64,000 nt of DNA, taken from contig NZ_CP150235.1 in the NCBI RefSeq assembly GCF_037974355.1, positions 1,736,001 to 1,800,000 of the forward strand, given 5' to 3'. Positions 25,302 to 34,850 of this stretch are shown here, piece by piece. Under the pieces are notes generated by a model. That model saw only the letters and a list, made by a program, of their open reading frames with translations, did not search any database and was not told where the DNA came from. Numbering within the stretch: the stretch's first letter is position 1; each line of letters starts with the position of its first letter. This DNA comes from Paenibacillus sp. FSL R5-0517. Lineage in GTDB: Bacteria; Bacillota; Bacilli; Paenibacillales; Paenibacillaceae. Both the position numbers and the translations under genes were made by a program.

Positions 25302-25718
25302 ATGGCTTTTTCGATAAAAGAAGCTTCCGAGCGGCTGGGTTGTCCTGCACATAAAATTCGTTATTACGAGAAGGAGGGACTGCTCCCTTTCATTAGGCGG
25401 GATCAACATGGCAATCGGATGTTCGAGGAAGAACATTTGGATTGGATGAGACTGATGTCCTGTTTCCGGGCAACGGGTATGAAGGTATCTACATTGAAAC
25501 ATATGGTTAGTCTGGCGCTGGAGGGGGATTCAACGATTCCACAACGGAAAGCGATACTTCACGAATATAAAGAGGAATTACATCGCCGCCAACTTGAAAT
25601 TGCCGAGGCACTTGCAGCGGTGGATAACAAATTGACGATCTATGAAGACATAGAGACAGGAAAGCTTCCTTCAGAAAGCAAGCTGTTAGACCAAATGGAA
25701 AGCATCGCTGAAGACTAA
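25302..25718 (+). CDS. MerR-family regulator (AdhR-like)
   Basis: 138 residues. N-terminal MerR helix-turn-helix [20 protein letters not shown] followed by [19 protein letters not shown], a second helix pair ([19 protein letters not shown]) and a dimerisation coiled coil. It matches the AdhR/YraB group that responds to aldehydes and controls oxidoreductases. AAAGGAGG precedes the ATG. Directly followed by an aldo/keto reductase, its probable target. Confidence 0.9.
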   Translation: MAFSIKEASERLGCPAHKIRYYEKEGLLPFIRRDQHGNRMFEEEHLDWMRLMSCFRATGMKVSTLKHMVSLALEGDSTIPQRKAILHEYKEELHRRQLEIAEALAAVDNKLTIYEDIETGKLPSESKLLDQMESIAED

Positions 25719-25743
25719 CATGAACGGATGGAGAGATGCAGAA

Positions 25744-26715
25744 ATGAAGCAAAGAGTGCTGGGAAATAGCGATATTGTTGTATCTTCGATTGGATTGGGA
25801 ATAATGGGCATGTCTCCAGGGATGTACGGAGAAACCAATGATGAGGAGTCAATAAAGACCATCCATCACGCGCTGGAGATTGGCGTTACACTGCTAGATA
25901 CAGCTGACGTGTATGGTAATGGTCATAATGAAGAACTACTGGGGAAAGCGCTGAAGGGTCGTCGCGATCAGGCAATTATTGCTACCAAATTTGCGTATAC
26001 CCCGAACTATGAGACGTTGAATGGTCATCCGGATTACGTGAAAAAAGCTGTAGAAGCAAGTCTTCGTCGGCTGGATACCGAATATATTGATCTGTACTAC
26101 CAACACAGGGTAGATCCTCAGATTCCGATTGAGGAAACTGTCGGCGCAATGGCTGATTTGGTTAAAGAGGGGAAAGTCCGCTGCCTTGGCTTGTCGGAAG
26201 CATCGGCTTCCACTTTACGCCGGGCACACGCCGTTCATCCGATTTCTGCGTTGCAGAGCGAATATTCCCTGTGGAGCCGGGATATTGAGGACGAGATTCT
26301 GCCTACTGCGAGAGAACTGAATATTACACATGTTGCATACAGTCCATTAAGCAGAGGATTTATCTCAGGTGAGATACGGAAATTCGAAGATTTGCATGTT
26401 AATGATCTGCGCAGATATATGCCGAGGTTCCAAGGAGAAAATTTTGCCAAAAATATAGAAGTTGTGGATAAAATCAAAGAGATCGCGATGGAGAAGGAGT
26501 GTACTCCTGCACAATTGGCTTTAGCCTGGACAATAGCTAATAACGCACTGCCGATTCCGGGAACAAAACGAATCAACTATTTGGAGGAAAATGCGAACGC
26601 TGCAACAATTGAACTGACACCCGATGACTTAGCTCGCATTGAAAAGGTAAGTCCTCAAAATGAGGTTCATGGAACACGTTATATGAAAGAAATGATGACA
26701 CAGCTTAACGGGTAA
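25744..26715 (+). CDS. aldo/keto reductase
   Basis: 323 residues of the AKR barrel. Catalytic tetrad is visible: Asp in [11 protein letters not shown], Tyr in the same motif, Lys in IIATKFAY, His in LYYQHRVD. C-terminal [16 protein letters not shown] binds NADPH. Reduces aldehydes and ketones. ATG 25744 has GGAGAG 8 bases upstream; an in-frame ATG at 25720 just after the MerR stop is the alternative. Operon with the MerR regulator. Confidence 0.9.
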   Translation: MKQRVLGNSDIVVSSIGLGIMGMSPGMYGETNDEESIKTIHHALEIGVTLLDTADVYGNGHNEELLGKALKGRRDQAIIATKFAYTPNYETLNGHPDYVKKAVEASLRRLDTEYIDLYYQHRVDPQIPIEETVGAMADLVKEGKVRCLGLSEASASTLRRAHAVHPISALQSEYSLWSRDIEDEILPTARELNITHVAYSPLSRGFISGEIRKFEDLHVNDLRRYMPRFQGENFAKNIEVVDKIKEIAMEKECTPAQLALAWTIANNALPIPGTKRINYLEENANAATIELTPDDLARIEKVSPQNEVHGTRYMKEMMTQLNG

Positions 26716-26776
26716 ATCATGTGGGTGTAACTTGTTATCCGCAGCGAAATAGTTGCTCAGTAAAATACAAATATGG

Positions 26777-26820
26777 AATACAAAAGAGACTCTCCTTTAG
26801 TGAAAGTCTCTATTTGTATT
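26777..26820. terminator. bidirectional terminator after aldo/keto reductase
   Basis: Stem AATACAAA-AGAGACT / AGTCTCT-A-TTTGTATT, with a short loop. Confidence 0.75.
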
Positions 26821-26961
26821 CATCTCCAATCGTTCTTCATTTATTTCAGAGATAACTTATATACAAAAATAATGGAGTCCCACTTAAGATAATAGTTATT
26901 GGGGTAGGGCGGTTCCTTTATCAAAAAAATATTTTCGTTAATTAAATGATTTAAATCGATC

Positions 26962-27390
26962 TTACTCGTTCGTAATATTTATTGTCTTATCTGTAATAGT
27001 CTTACCGTCACTCCCTAATGCTTGAACAGTCATGTGGTGATGCACAGACTTACCCGCAATATTCCAAGTTATTTTCCAACCATCGTTCTCATTGGTATCG
27101 TATCCGATCAGTTCTCTTTCTCCCCAAGTCTCTGTTCCTGTTGGAACGGCCCAGAAAAGAAGTGTTTCCGCGTTGGTCGCCTCTACTGTGATATTTATCT
27201 CTGTGCTATCAGTAGGAAGTATAATCCAACCTTCTTTTTCGGGAAAGTTAGTCTCAACATTCGTAATAATGGGCAAAGCTTCATTTGTTAGGATAACTTC
27301 AGTATCATGATTTTCAGCAGGAGCTTCTGAAGCACAGGCTGTGAGAAGAAGGAAGAGCAGAAGAGACGGGAAAAATGGTCTATTTGTCAT
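26962..27390 (-). CDS. small putative lipoprotein
   Basis: 142 residues. Signal with lipobox LLTAC (Cys19), then an acidic linker and a beta-rich domain (EINITVEATNAETLLFWAVPTGTETWGERELIGYDTN in pieces) resembling an immunoglobulin-like fold. AAAGGGG precedes the start. It follows the 54-codon membrane ORF on the same strand by 15 bases. Function unknown. Confidence 0.65.
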   Translation of the reverse strand: MTNRPFFPSLLLFLLLTACASEAPAENHDTEVILTNEALPIITNVETNFPEKEGWIILPTDSTEINITVEATNAETLLFWAVPTGTETWGERELIGYDTNENDGWKITWNIAGKSVHHHMTVQALGSDGKTITDKTINITNE

Positions 27391-27405
27391 GATTATTACC
27401 CCTTT

Positions 27406-27570
27406 CTATTCCTTCAAAGTAATGCTGTCGCAGTCGGTTTGACAATTATATATACCATTGATGATGATGTTTTGTAGTCTATTGTTTTCTCTTAGCTCCT
27501 GGTAGTTAAGAAATAGAAGAAGCGTTACCAGTACAAGGATCACTGAAATGAACTTACGGAAGTTTCCCAT
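27406..27570 (-). CDS. small single-pass membrane protein
   Basis: A 54-residue frame: MGNFRKFISVILVLVTLLLF, then NYQELRENNRLQNIIINGIY and a short tail with two Cys (NCQTDC). One N-terminal membrane helix and a short outside tail. GAGGAGG stands 12 bases before the start. It appears to be the first gene of a two-gene transcript with the lipoprotein. Confidence 0.5.
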   Translation of the reverse strand: MGNFRKFISVILVLVTLLLFLNYQELRENNRLQNIIINGIYNCQTDCDSITLKE

Positions 27571-27683
27571 GAGTAGATATAACCTCCTCGTTATATTAAG
27601 AAAATGACGGTGTAAAACCGGTTAATTCGATAATGCTATGTGTATTACATAACACCTGAAAGGCATTAAAGTTACGTGGAAAA

Positions 27684-27728
27684 TGAAAACAGGACTATTC
27701 CACTACCGGGAATAAGTCCTGTTTTTAT
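27684..27728. terminator. bidirectional terminator of czcD
   Basis: AAAACAGGACT-ATTCC / GGAAT-AAGTCCTGTTTTT. Strong stem with T tracts both ways, directly after the czcD stop on the minus strand. Confidence 0.85.
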
Positions 27729-27743
27729 TTACAGCTATTCATA

Positions 27744-28715
27744 TCAATGGTGATGATGTGCGTGAGCATCTGGTGCGTCGCCCTTGACGGTACATAGTAC
27801 CGAGGTATCATGCAGATGTTTCTCGGACTCCACTTGGAGTGTTACATGTTTGATCTCTTTATGCTCCAGCATATGTTCAATCTTCTGAACCAAGGTCTCG
27901 GATGCATACACATCCATCGTTCCATCTACGACGATATGAGCAGTCAGTGCATTCAGGTTACTGGTAATGGACCAGACATGCACATCGTGTACGCCTTTGA
28001 CGCCATCCACTTGTTTGATGGTCTGCACCAGCTCATTCACATCCACATTGGCCGGCGTGCCTTCCATCAAGATATGCAGAGATGATTTGGTGACATAGAA
28101 CCCACTACGCAATACCAGTGCCGCGACAATGACACTCGCCAGTGGATCGGCCCAACCCCAGCCAAAGAACATCATGAGTAGTGCCGCTGCAATGGCCCCA
28201 ACCGATCCCAGCATGTCGCTGATGACATGGAGATAAGCACCGCGCATATTCAGATTATTTTCCGTATCGCTACCACGCATCATGATCCAAGCCACCAGAA
28301 TATTGACGAGCAAACCAATGACGCTGATGATTAACATGCCTACGGTTGCGACTTCTGGCGGGTTAATGAATCGACCAATGGCTTCGTAGAAAATGTAGAG
28401 CGCAATGGCGATTAAAGTAATTCCGTTCAACGTGGCAGCTAAAATCTCGAATCTTCTGTAGCCGTACGTTTTACCCGTATTCACGGCTTTTTCACCAAAC
28501 GTGAACGCCAGCAAAGCGATCCCGAGCGCAATGGAATCGGACAACATATGGCCTGCATCCGAAATAAGTGCGAGACTGTTGGTAATAAATCCGCCAATGG
28601 CCTCAACGATCATATAGACGGTAATAATAATGAAGGAAAACAACAATACTTTTTTGTTATTGGTGGTGTGAGCGTGATCGTGCCCATGGTTATGACTGTG
28701 TTGATGTCCAGACAT
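27744..28715 (-). CDS. czcD: cation diffusion facilitator (CzcD-like zinc exporter)
   Basis: 323 residues. His-rich N-terminus (GHQHSHNHGHDHAH) and C-terminus (DAHAHHHH) flank six membrane helices. The zinc transport site is visible as SDAGHMLSDS (helix 2) and ISDMLGSVGA (helix 5). A cytoplasmic regulatory domain follows (VKGVHDVHVWSITSNLNALTAHIVV). Exports Zn2+/Co2+/Cd2+ in exchange for protons. GGAGAGGA precedes the start. An ArsR-type dyad sits about 100 bases upstream. Confidence 0.92.
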   Translation of the reverse strand: MSGHQHSHNHGHDHAHTTNNKKVLLFSFIIITVYMIVEAIGGFITNSLALISDAGHMLSDSIALGIALLAFTFGEKAVNTGKTYGYRRFEILAATLNGITLIAIALYIFYEAIGRFINPPEVATVGMLIISVIGLLVNILVAWIMMRGSDTENNLNMRGAYLHVISDMLGSVGAIAAALLMMFFGWGWADPLASVIVAALVLRSGFYVTKSSLHILMEGTPANVDVNELVQTIKQVDGVKGVHDVHVWSITSNLNALTAHIVVDGTMDVYASETLVQKIEHMLEHKEIKHVTLQVESEKHLHDTSVLCTVKGDAPDAHAHHHH

Positions 28716-28814
28716 ATAAATCCTCTCCTTTGGAGCGAGGCTCCGTTATGTAATATGAATTCTAGTGTGACTATAAATAAATCTTTAGCAAAGGTTACTC
28801 ACTAACAAATGAAT

Positions 28815-28834
28815 ATATGAGCGTTCGTTCATAT
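28815..28834. promoter_or_regulatory. ArsR/SmtB-type operator upstream of czcD
   Basis: ATATGA-N8-TCATAT dyad, the form recognised by zinc/cadmium-sensing ArsR-family repressors such as CzrA/SmtB. It lies between czcD and the divergent two-component genes. No ArsR gene is present in this window, so the repressor would act from elsewhere. Confidence 0.55.
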
Positions 28835-29005
28835 GTTATGGTTTTATTATAGTTGCGCCTCATAGTAGTGTCAACCAGATTTAAGGAAATGTAAACATAC
28901 CAAGGTATCTCCATGCACGTGCTGGCGAATGAGATTGCTTTTGTGCTACCATCTGTGCAGGATCATAGTGAGATGTTCTCGCTACATAGAAGGGCGGATA
29001 ACGAT

Positions 29006-29683
29006 ATGAAACATCTGCTGCTGGCAGACGATGATGCGAATATTAGAGCACTCTTGCGGCATGTCATGACCAAGGAAGGCTATAGGGTACATGAAGCGCA
29101 GGATGGTGTAGAAGCGGTGAAACTGATGCAAGAAACGCCAATCGATCTGGCGATCCTCGATGTCATGATGCCTGGCATGGACGGACTGGAATTATGTGAT
29201 TTCATTCGGCAGCATTACGACATTCCGATTATGTTGCTGACGGCACGAGATCAGCTATCTGACAAGAGAGAAGGTTATTTGAAAGGAACGGATGAGTATG
29301 TGACCAAGCCGTTTGAACCCGAAGAACTGGTTTACCGGGTAAAGGCGTTATTTCGTCGATACCATCGCACATCCAGTGATATCATTCGTATGAACCGGAT
29401 CGTGATCGACCGGAACAATGTGGAGGTTACGGACGGGCAATCCATTCTCTTTTTACCAATGAAGGAATTCGAATTACTCTCACAGCTTGCCCAGTTCCCG
29501 GGACGTTTGTTCTCTAGGGATGAACTCATTCGACTTGTCTGGGGAGCGGATTACGAAGGAGATGACCGTACTGTTGATGTACATATTAAGCGACTCCGTG
29601 ATCGGTTTGCTGATTATACGGATGATTTTGTGATCCAAACGGTCCGGGGCATTGGTTACAAGATGGAGGTGAAAGCACCGTGA
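29006..29683 (+). CDS. OmpR-family response regulator
   Basis: 225 residues. Receiver with LLADDDANIRALL, phospho-Asp in LAILDVMMPGMDG and Lys in VTKPFEPEEL, then a winged-helix output (DELIRLVWGADYEGDDRTVDV followed by HIKRLRD). Start placed at ATG 29006, where the receiver begins; the upstream extension in frame is not conserved-looking. Its stop overlaps the kinase GTG. Part of a regulator-kinase-ABC exporter operon. Confidence 0.92.
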   Translation: MKHLLLADDDANIRALLRHVMTKEGYRVHEAQDGVEAVKLMQETPIDLAILDVMMPGMDGLELCDFIRQHYDIPIMLLTARDQLSDKREGYLKGTDEYVTKPFEPEELVYRVKALFRRYHRTSSDIIRMNRIVIDRNNVEVTDGQSILFLPMKEFELLSQLAQFPGRLFSRDELIRLVWGADYEGDDRTVDVHIKRLRDRFADYTDDFVIQTVRGIGYKMEVKAP

Positions 29684-31056
29684 GGACCTTGTACGTCCGG
29701 GTATTCCTTATTACGGTGGCGGTGATTGTGGTCAGCGGCATGCTCGGTTTCCTTTTGTCGAATATCTATTATCATGCGAAGCTCAAGGACTTCAATGATG
29801 AGAAGCTGGTGGGCATTGCAACGCAGATGAAGCAATTTGTGGAGCAGCAACCCGGGACCATGGAGCAGTATTTGAACAATGCCGCCGATCTTGGATACGA
29901 AATCTATGTGACGGATGGAAAAGGCAACGACCAATTCTACGGCCGCGAATTCCGTGAGAAGGATCTGGACAAGCAAGCAGTAGATCTGGTGCTGAATGGT
30001 GAGGTGTACCATGGTGTCGCGCAGTTTCCAAGCAAACCGTTCATTACCGGTTTCTTTGATAATCAATTAAGCAACACCGTGGGTGTTCATTTACAGTTGG
30101 GCAATACGAATTACGCTCTCTTTATGCGTCCGGACGTAATCCTGCAATTCGGTGAGCTGCGTATCTTTTTTGCACTGATTGGTGCATTTACCATAGGCAT
30201 TAGTATTCTGATCTTTCTGATCAGTACCCGTTATCTGGTCAATCCGATTGAACGTCTGTCCGAGGCGACCAAGCGGATTGCACAAGGAAAATATAATCTG
30301 AAATTGCCTACCGCACGGCGTGACGAGATTGGACAATTGGCCCAGCATTTCATGACCATGAGTCGTGAATTGGAGAGAGTGGATCAGGCGCGGCAGCAGT
30401 TTGTATCCAACGTATCTCATGAGATTCAATCCCCGCTGACCTCCATTCAGGGGTTTGCCCAATTGGTGGCAGATCGGGATCTGCCTGAACAGGAACGGGA
30501 GCACTATGCGTCGATCATTGAGGAGGAGAGCCGTCATCTCTCCTTGTTGAGCAAGCAGCTGCTTCTCCTGTCCTCTCTGGAACAAGGCAACGAAGATCTG
30601 ACCAAAGTGGAGTTCTCTCTGCGGGATCAATTCCGGCAAGCGGTTCAGGTGCTGCAATGGCAACTGGAAGAAAAAGAACTGCTGCTTCGGATTTCGGTGC
30701 CCGAATCCATCCAGCTGATTGGCAATGAAGTGCTGCTCATGCAAGTCTGGATGAATCTTCTCGGTAATGCGGTGAATCATCTTCCACAAGGAAGGAGCAT
30801 CGAGATTCATGCCGAGCAGATAGATAACCAGTGTGTGATTCAGATTAAGGATACAGGGGACGGCATTGCAGCTGAGCATCTGCCGTTCCTGTTCGATCGA
30901 TTCTATCGGGTGGACCGTGCGCGGGAACGTTCTTCCGGACGAACCGGGCTTGGACTTGCCATTGTGCAGAAAATTATTCGAATTCATGACGGTACAATTG
31001 AGGTTTCCAGTTCGCCTGAGGGAACAGTCTTTACTGTGACACTCCCGCAGATGTAA
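29680..31056 (+). CDS. sensor histidine kinase
   Basis: 458 residues, GTG start overlapping the regulator stop. Two membrane helices (about 7-28 and 160-182) flank an extracellular sensor of 130 residues. HAMP (RIAQGKYNLKLP), HisKA with phospho-His in FVSNVSHEIQSPLTSIQGF, and HATPase with N-box MQVWMNLLGNAVNH, DTGDGI and GLGLAIV follow. Partner of the upstream regulator. The ABC exporter 67 bases downstream is its likely target. Confidence 0.92.
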   Translation: MRTLYVRVFLITVAVIVVSGMLGFLLSNIYYHAKLKDFNDEKLVGIATQMKQFVEQQPGTMEQYLNNAADLGYEIYVTDGKGNDQFYGREFREKDLDKQAVDLVLNGEVYHGVAQFPSKPFITGFFDNQLSNTVGVHLQLGNTNYALFMRPDVILQFGELRIFFALIGAFTIGISILIFLISTRYLVNPIERLSEATKRIAQGKYNLKLPTARRDEIGQLAQHFMTMSRELERVDQARQQFVSNVSHEIQSPLTSIQGFAQLVADRDLPEQEREHYASIIEEESRHLSLLSKQLLLLSSLEQGNEDLTKVEFSLRDQFRQAVQVLQWQLEEKELLLRISVPESIQLIGNEVLLMQVWMNLLGNAVNHLPQGRSIEIHAEQIDNQCVIQIKDTGDGIAAEHLPFLFDRFYRVDRARERSSGRTGLGLAIVQKIIRIHDGTIEVSSSPEGTVFTVTLPQM

Positions 31057-31123
31057 TCTGTTATTCATTTTCCGTTCATTTTCGCCTCTTATACTTGGGT
31101 TATCAAGAGGGAGGTCACACAAC

Positions 31124-32254
31124 ATGTACTTGGCTATTCGGGAAATGAGGTATGCCAAAGGGCGATATGCCTTAATTGCTACAATCATGGTGCTGGTTTC
31201 ATTTCTGGTACTGTTTGTTACAGGTCTTGCACAGGGGCTGGCGTATGATAACGCAGCTTCGGTCAAAAATATGGCAGCAACCCACTTTGTGCTGGAACAG
31301 GATTCGAATCATCGGTTTACCCGGTCACAAGTGGATCAGGATCAACTTAATCAAGCTCGCTCCGTGGTGGGGCAAGAGAATGCTGAGCCGCTCGGTGTGA
31401 AAATGACAACGGTCAGTCCAATGGGCGACACGAAAAAGATCGATGTCACGTTGTTCATGGTGAATCCGGAAGGCTGGCTTGCTCCAGCAGTTACCGAAGG
31501 AACTTCGATTACGGATCAGACCAACGGGCAGGTGGTGGTGGATCATAAGTTAGCTGAATCCGGTGTGACGATTGGCACCGTTCTGGTCGATCAAGCTTCG
31601 GGGATGAAGTGGACCGTTGGCGGATTTGTACAAAATGAGTCTTTCAGTCACTCTCCGGTCGTGTTCCTGAATGAAGAAGAATGGCTTACGCTTCAAGCAG
31701 GGACACGGACTACACAAGGTTCAGCCGACACCAATGCCAATGCTCCGATATACAATGCCATTGCGGTAAAGGACGCGGGTGAGCAGGTAGACGAACTAAG
31801 TGCTGCAATGCCTGATACGGAAGTCATCACGAAGTCGGATGCCGTATCGGCCATCCCTGGATATAAGGAAGAGCAGGGATCGTTGCTCATGATGATCGCT
31901 TTTCTATATGTCATCTCGGCGTTTGTGCTTGCGGTATTCTTCTATGTCATCACGATTCAGAAAACGAGTCAGTTCGGCATATTAAAAGCCATCGGAACAC
32001 GGAATGGTTATCTGGCGGGTAGTGTTTCGTTACAAGTATTCATTCTGTCGGTTGGCAGTTTGGTGATAAGCGTACTACTGGTTCGACTGTTTGAGTCCAT
32101 TCTGCCTGCATCAATGCCGTTTCAATTAGGTTTATCCACGCTCGCCTTAACCTGCGTATTGTTCATCCTGATGTCTATGGCGGGTTCGTTATTATCGGTG
32201 TGGAAGGTTACCAAAATTGATGCACTTGATGCGATTGGGAGGACAGCAGCATGA
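31124..32254 (+). CDS. FtsX-like ABC exporter permease
   Basis: 376 residues. One N-terminal helix (about 17-38), a large extracytoplasmic domain, and three C-terminal helices: the MacB/FtsX layout. MYLAIREMRYAKGRYALI is the usual start. It follows the kinase with a small gap and overlaps the ATPase ATG by four bases. Together they form an exporter or a mechanotransmission complex for peptides, antibiotics or lipoproteins (family role). Confidence 0.88.
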   Translation: MYLAIREMRYAKGRYALIATIMVLVSFLVLFVTGLAQGLAYDNAASVKNMAATHFVLEQDSNHRFTRSQVDQDQLNQARSVVGQENAEPLGVKMTTVSPMGDTKKIDVTLFMVNPEGWLAPAVTEGTSITDQTNGQVVVDHKLAESGVTIGTVLVDQASGMKWTVGGFVQNESFSHSPVVFLNEEEWLTLQAGTRTTQGSADTNANAPIYNAIAVKDAGEQVDELSAAMPDTEVITKSDAVSAIPGYKEEQGSLLMMIAFLYVISAFVLAVFFYVITIQKTSQFGILKAIGTRNGYLAGSVSLQVFILSVGSLVISVLLVRLFESILPASMPFQLGLSTLALTCVLFILMSMAGSLLSVWKVTKIDALDAIGRTAA

Positions 32255-32928
32255 GAAACCGATTGGTATTACAGGGAATTACCCAGACCTTTGAAGATGG
32301 TGGCAGTAAACGCACGATTCTGGATAAGCTCGATCTTGAGGTGGCCGAAGGGGAACTTGTGGCTGTGATGGGGCCTTCCGGCTCTGGCAAAAGTACATTC
32401 CTGTCCATTGCTGGCGCACTTCTTGAACCAACGGAAGGACAGGTTCTGTTGGACGGGGCTTCTATTATGGGCAAAAGCAAACAAGATATATCTGATATAC
32501 GGCTTCAGCAGCTTGGTTTTATATTTCAAAGTGCCAACCTCATTCCTTACCTGAAAGTAGAAGAACAACTGATGGTGGTCGCGAAGCTCGCCGGAACGGA
32601 TAAAAACAAGGCGGAGAAACGAGTGGATGAGCTGCTAGATACGGTAGGGTTGACCCATCGGCGGAAGGCATATACGGAGAAGCTGTCTGGTGGGGAGCGT
32701 CAGCGGGTCGCTATTGCACGGGCATTGATGAACGATCCGGCTGTCCTGCTCGCGGATGAACCGACAGCTAGCCTGGATGCGGAGCGCGGACTGGATATTG
32801 TCGGCATGATTGCACGGCTTGTGAAAGAGCAGGGCAAGAGTGCAGTGATGGTTACGCATGATGAGCGGATTTTGCCGCTCTGTAGCCGGGTTCTTTTTTT
32901 GGAAAAGGGAAAGCTGGTGCAGCATTAG
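32251..32928 (+). CDS. MacB/LolD-like ABC transporter ATPase
   Basis: 225 residues. Walker A GPSGSGKST, Q-loop FIFQSANLIPY, signature LSGGERQRVAIARAL, Walker B VLLADEPTASLD and H-loop VTHDERI are all present. ATGA overlap with the permease shows translational coupling. It powers the FtsX-type permease and ends at the terminator near 33000. Confidence 0.95.
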   Translation: MRNRLVLQGITQTFEDGGSKRTILDKLDLEVAEGELVAVMGPSGSGKSTFLSIAGALLEPTEGQVLLDGASIMGKSKQDISDIRLQQLGFIFQSANLIPYLKVEEQLMVVAKLAGTDKNKAEKRVDELLDTVGLTHRRKAYTEKLSGGERQRVAIARALMNDPAVLLADEPTASLDAERGLDIVGMIARLVKEQGKSAVMVTHDERILPLCSRVLFLEKGKLVQH

Positions 32929-32980
32929 ACGATTGGGTAAGTTTGTCAGGAATGGAACAATCTGATGTGGTTAAGGACGA

Positions 32981-33025
32981 GAAGGTCATGTATTCCCTCA
33001 AGGGGAAGGTGGCCTTCTTTCTTCA
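32981..33025 (+). terminator. terminator after the ABC exporter operon
   Basis: GAAGG..TTCCC-TCAA-GGGGAA..CCTTC stem followed by T-rich sequence. Confidence 0.7.
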
Positions 33026-33055
33026 TTTTCATCTATAATTGGGAGAAGTATATAA

Positions 33056-33655
33056 ATGAGAGATTTTATTTTACATAGAGAGGAACGGATGCGGTTGAGC
33101 AGCTTGAATGCAGAACAATTCCCGGCACTTACTACGTCGATTCATTGGGGCCTTATTGAGGCAGAGTTCAGATTAAATGACATCGTGGATGAAAAGCTGG
33201 TGAGCAATATTAGTATCATTCCATTTGTCGGGGATCAATGTGTTGTTTTTCAACTGGATAATGGAGACTGGGAGCTGCCTGGGGGGACGCTTGAAGCAGG
33301 TGAGCCGTATATGGACGGACTGAAGCGCGAACTGATGGAGGAACTTGGTGCAGAAATGCGCTCCTATCAGATTTTTGGTCAATTCTATTGCACATCCAGT
33401 GCGTTGGAACCGTATCGACCGCATATCCCGCACCCCCATTTTGTAAGAATCATCGGTTATGGAGACGTTGAACTTGTAGCTGATCCGCTGAATCCAGAGG
33501 ATGGAGAGCAGGTAGTGGCGGTGGAGGTTGTTGAGATCGACGAAGCAATTCGAAGATTTCAGAAGCAGAACAGATATGATATTGCGGAGATGTACCAACT
33601 GGCTCATATGCTGCGAGAAGAAGCTGAACAGTCAGGCGAGGACCAGGTATTTTAA
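33056..33655 (+). CDS. Nudix hydrolase
   Basis: 199 residues with Nudix box GGTLEAGEPYMDGLKRELME then ELGA (about 75-98). An N-terminal 50-residue extension precedes the domain. PHIPHPHFVRI may be a substrate loop. GGGAGAAG stands just before the ATG. Followed 25 bases later by a DUF4275-like gene. Substrate not evident. Confidence 0.85.
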   Translation: MRDFILHREERMRLSSLNAEQFPALTTSIHWGLIEAEFRLNDIVDEKLVSNISIIPFVGDQCVVFQLDNGDWELPGGTLEAGEPYMDGLKRELMEELGAEMRSYQIFGQFYCTSSALEPYRPHIPHPHFVRIIGYGDVELVADPLNPEDGEQVVAVEVVEIDEAIRRFQKQNRYDIAEMYQLAHMLREEAEQSGEDQVF

Positions 33656-33679
33656 ATCCGATATCCTACGGAGGTAATG

Positions 33680-34189
33680 ATGATTCGAGATAAAATTAAC
33701 GAGCTGCTGGATACTTTACCCGAATTGGAACTGAACCGCGCATATTGGGGAATTGAGCGTATCCATCAGGAATATATGTTCAAGAAGAACTTGCAGGATA
33801 AAGGGGTTGTTGTCTCCGAACTGTACGAGGAATCCGAAAGGATTGTACAGCAATGGGACAGAGCATTCGCCAATAATATCGATGATGCGGTCAAAGAGTC
33901 TATCCATTATAGCGAGTACAAGTGGCATATGTTCAGTTATGAACAACAGAAATGTCTGACACATGATGAAGCACGAGATGCTTTTAATGCCGAGCCGAAA
34001 GATGAAGTATATGTGATGTATGAAAGTGGTGGTTGGGTACTTTTATACGAAAATGCGAATCGGATCATTGCAGCGGATTTTGATTCGGAGCAAGATATCT
34101 ATATCTTCGACAGGGCGTTTACATGGACGTACGTGTATACGCATGAATCCATGTGTGGCCCTTATTTTTATAAAACAGAACAAGCATGA
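33680..34189 (+). CDS. DUF4275 family protein
   Basis: 169 residues. The C-terminal half shows the DUF4275 pattern: YKWHMFSYEQQKCL, ARDAFNAEPKDEVYVMYE, then IFDRAFTWTYVYTHE and GPYFYK. Soluble; function unknown. ATG 33680 fits GGAGGT better than ATG 33677. Two DUF genes follow each other here (DUF4275, DUF4304), both common as single accessory genes in Bacillota. Confidence 0.78.
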   Translation: MIRDKINELLDTLPELELNRAYWGIERIHQEYMFKKNLQDKGVVVSELYEESERIVQQWDRAFANNIDDAVKESIHYSEYKWHMFSYEQQKCLTHDEARDAFNAEPKDEVYVMYESGGWVLLYENANRIIAADFDSEQDIYIFDRAFTWTYVYTHESMCGPYFYKTEQA

Positions 34190-34216
34190 TTTTGAACAAA
34201 AGGGGAGTGATATCTT

Positions 34217-34810
34217 ATGCAGGAACTGTTTAAGAAGATCATCAACACAGACGTCAAACCCTTATTGGCCAAACATGGCTATTCCAAAAAAGATCTGAAT
34301 TTCTACAAAACGGATGACAACCTCATATACAAGTTCAACGTCCAGAAATCAAAGTATAACAGCAGTAGGCATGTGCAGTTTTATATTAACTGTAGTGTCC
34401 ATTCCACCGAGCTTGTGGAGTTGCAGTCCGTTGCTTTGAGTGGGGCCATATTGGAGAACAAATCGCATTTTACTTGCCGGATCGAGGGAATAGTCCCATC
34501 CGCCCCAGACCACTATTCCCTAACGCCTGATGTTGATCAGGACGCTTTATCGAAAGAACTGGTTTCACATTTGGAAGAGGGTATTTCATTCCTACACTCG
34601 CTAACAGGGGCCAGAGATATAGTCCATTATTATATGGCGAAGACAGCGCTACATTTAAGTGAAGAAACTTTCCGCTTCCTGCTACAAGTCGGCGATACGG
34701 AAGAAGCCAAGTATTATTTACAGCAACTACATGCCAAATACGGAGCCGAAAAGCGTTGGACGATATTTGAAAAGAAATATGCAGCCATTTTTGCTGAGTA
34801 CGGTTTGTAA
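34217..34810 (+). CDS. DUF4304 family protein
   Basis: 197 residues. MQELFKKIINTDVKPLLAKH, then GYSKKDLNFYK and FNVQKSKYNSSRHVQFYINC, is the DUF4304 N-terminal pattern. The tail is helical. GGGGAG precedes the start. Function unknown; such proteins sometimes occur as immunity proteins, but no toxin gene is adjacent. Confidence 0.75.
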   Translation: MQELFKKIINTDVKPLLAKHGYSKKDLNFYKTDDNLIYKFNVQKSKYNSSRHVQFYINCSVHSTELVELQSVALSGAILENKSHFTCRIEGIVPSAPDHYSLTPDVDQDALSKELVSHLEEGISFLHSLTGARDIVHYYMAKTALHLSEETFRFLLQVGDTEEAKYYLQQLHAKYGAEKRWTIFEKKYAAIFAEYGL

Positions 34811-34850
34811 GCTTTGCTCCAGACAAATAGTCAAAATGAGGGGATGACAT

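Noticed and set aside
30091..31266. 391-codon minus-strand frame opposite the histidine kinase
   Set aside because: Antisense of a kinase with all motifs; no ribosome site.
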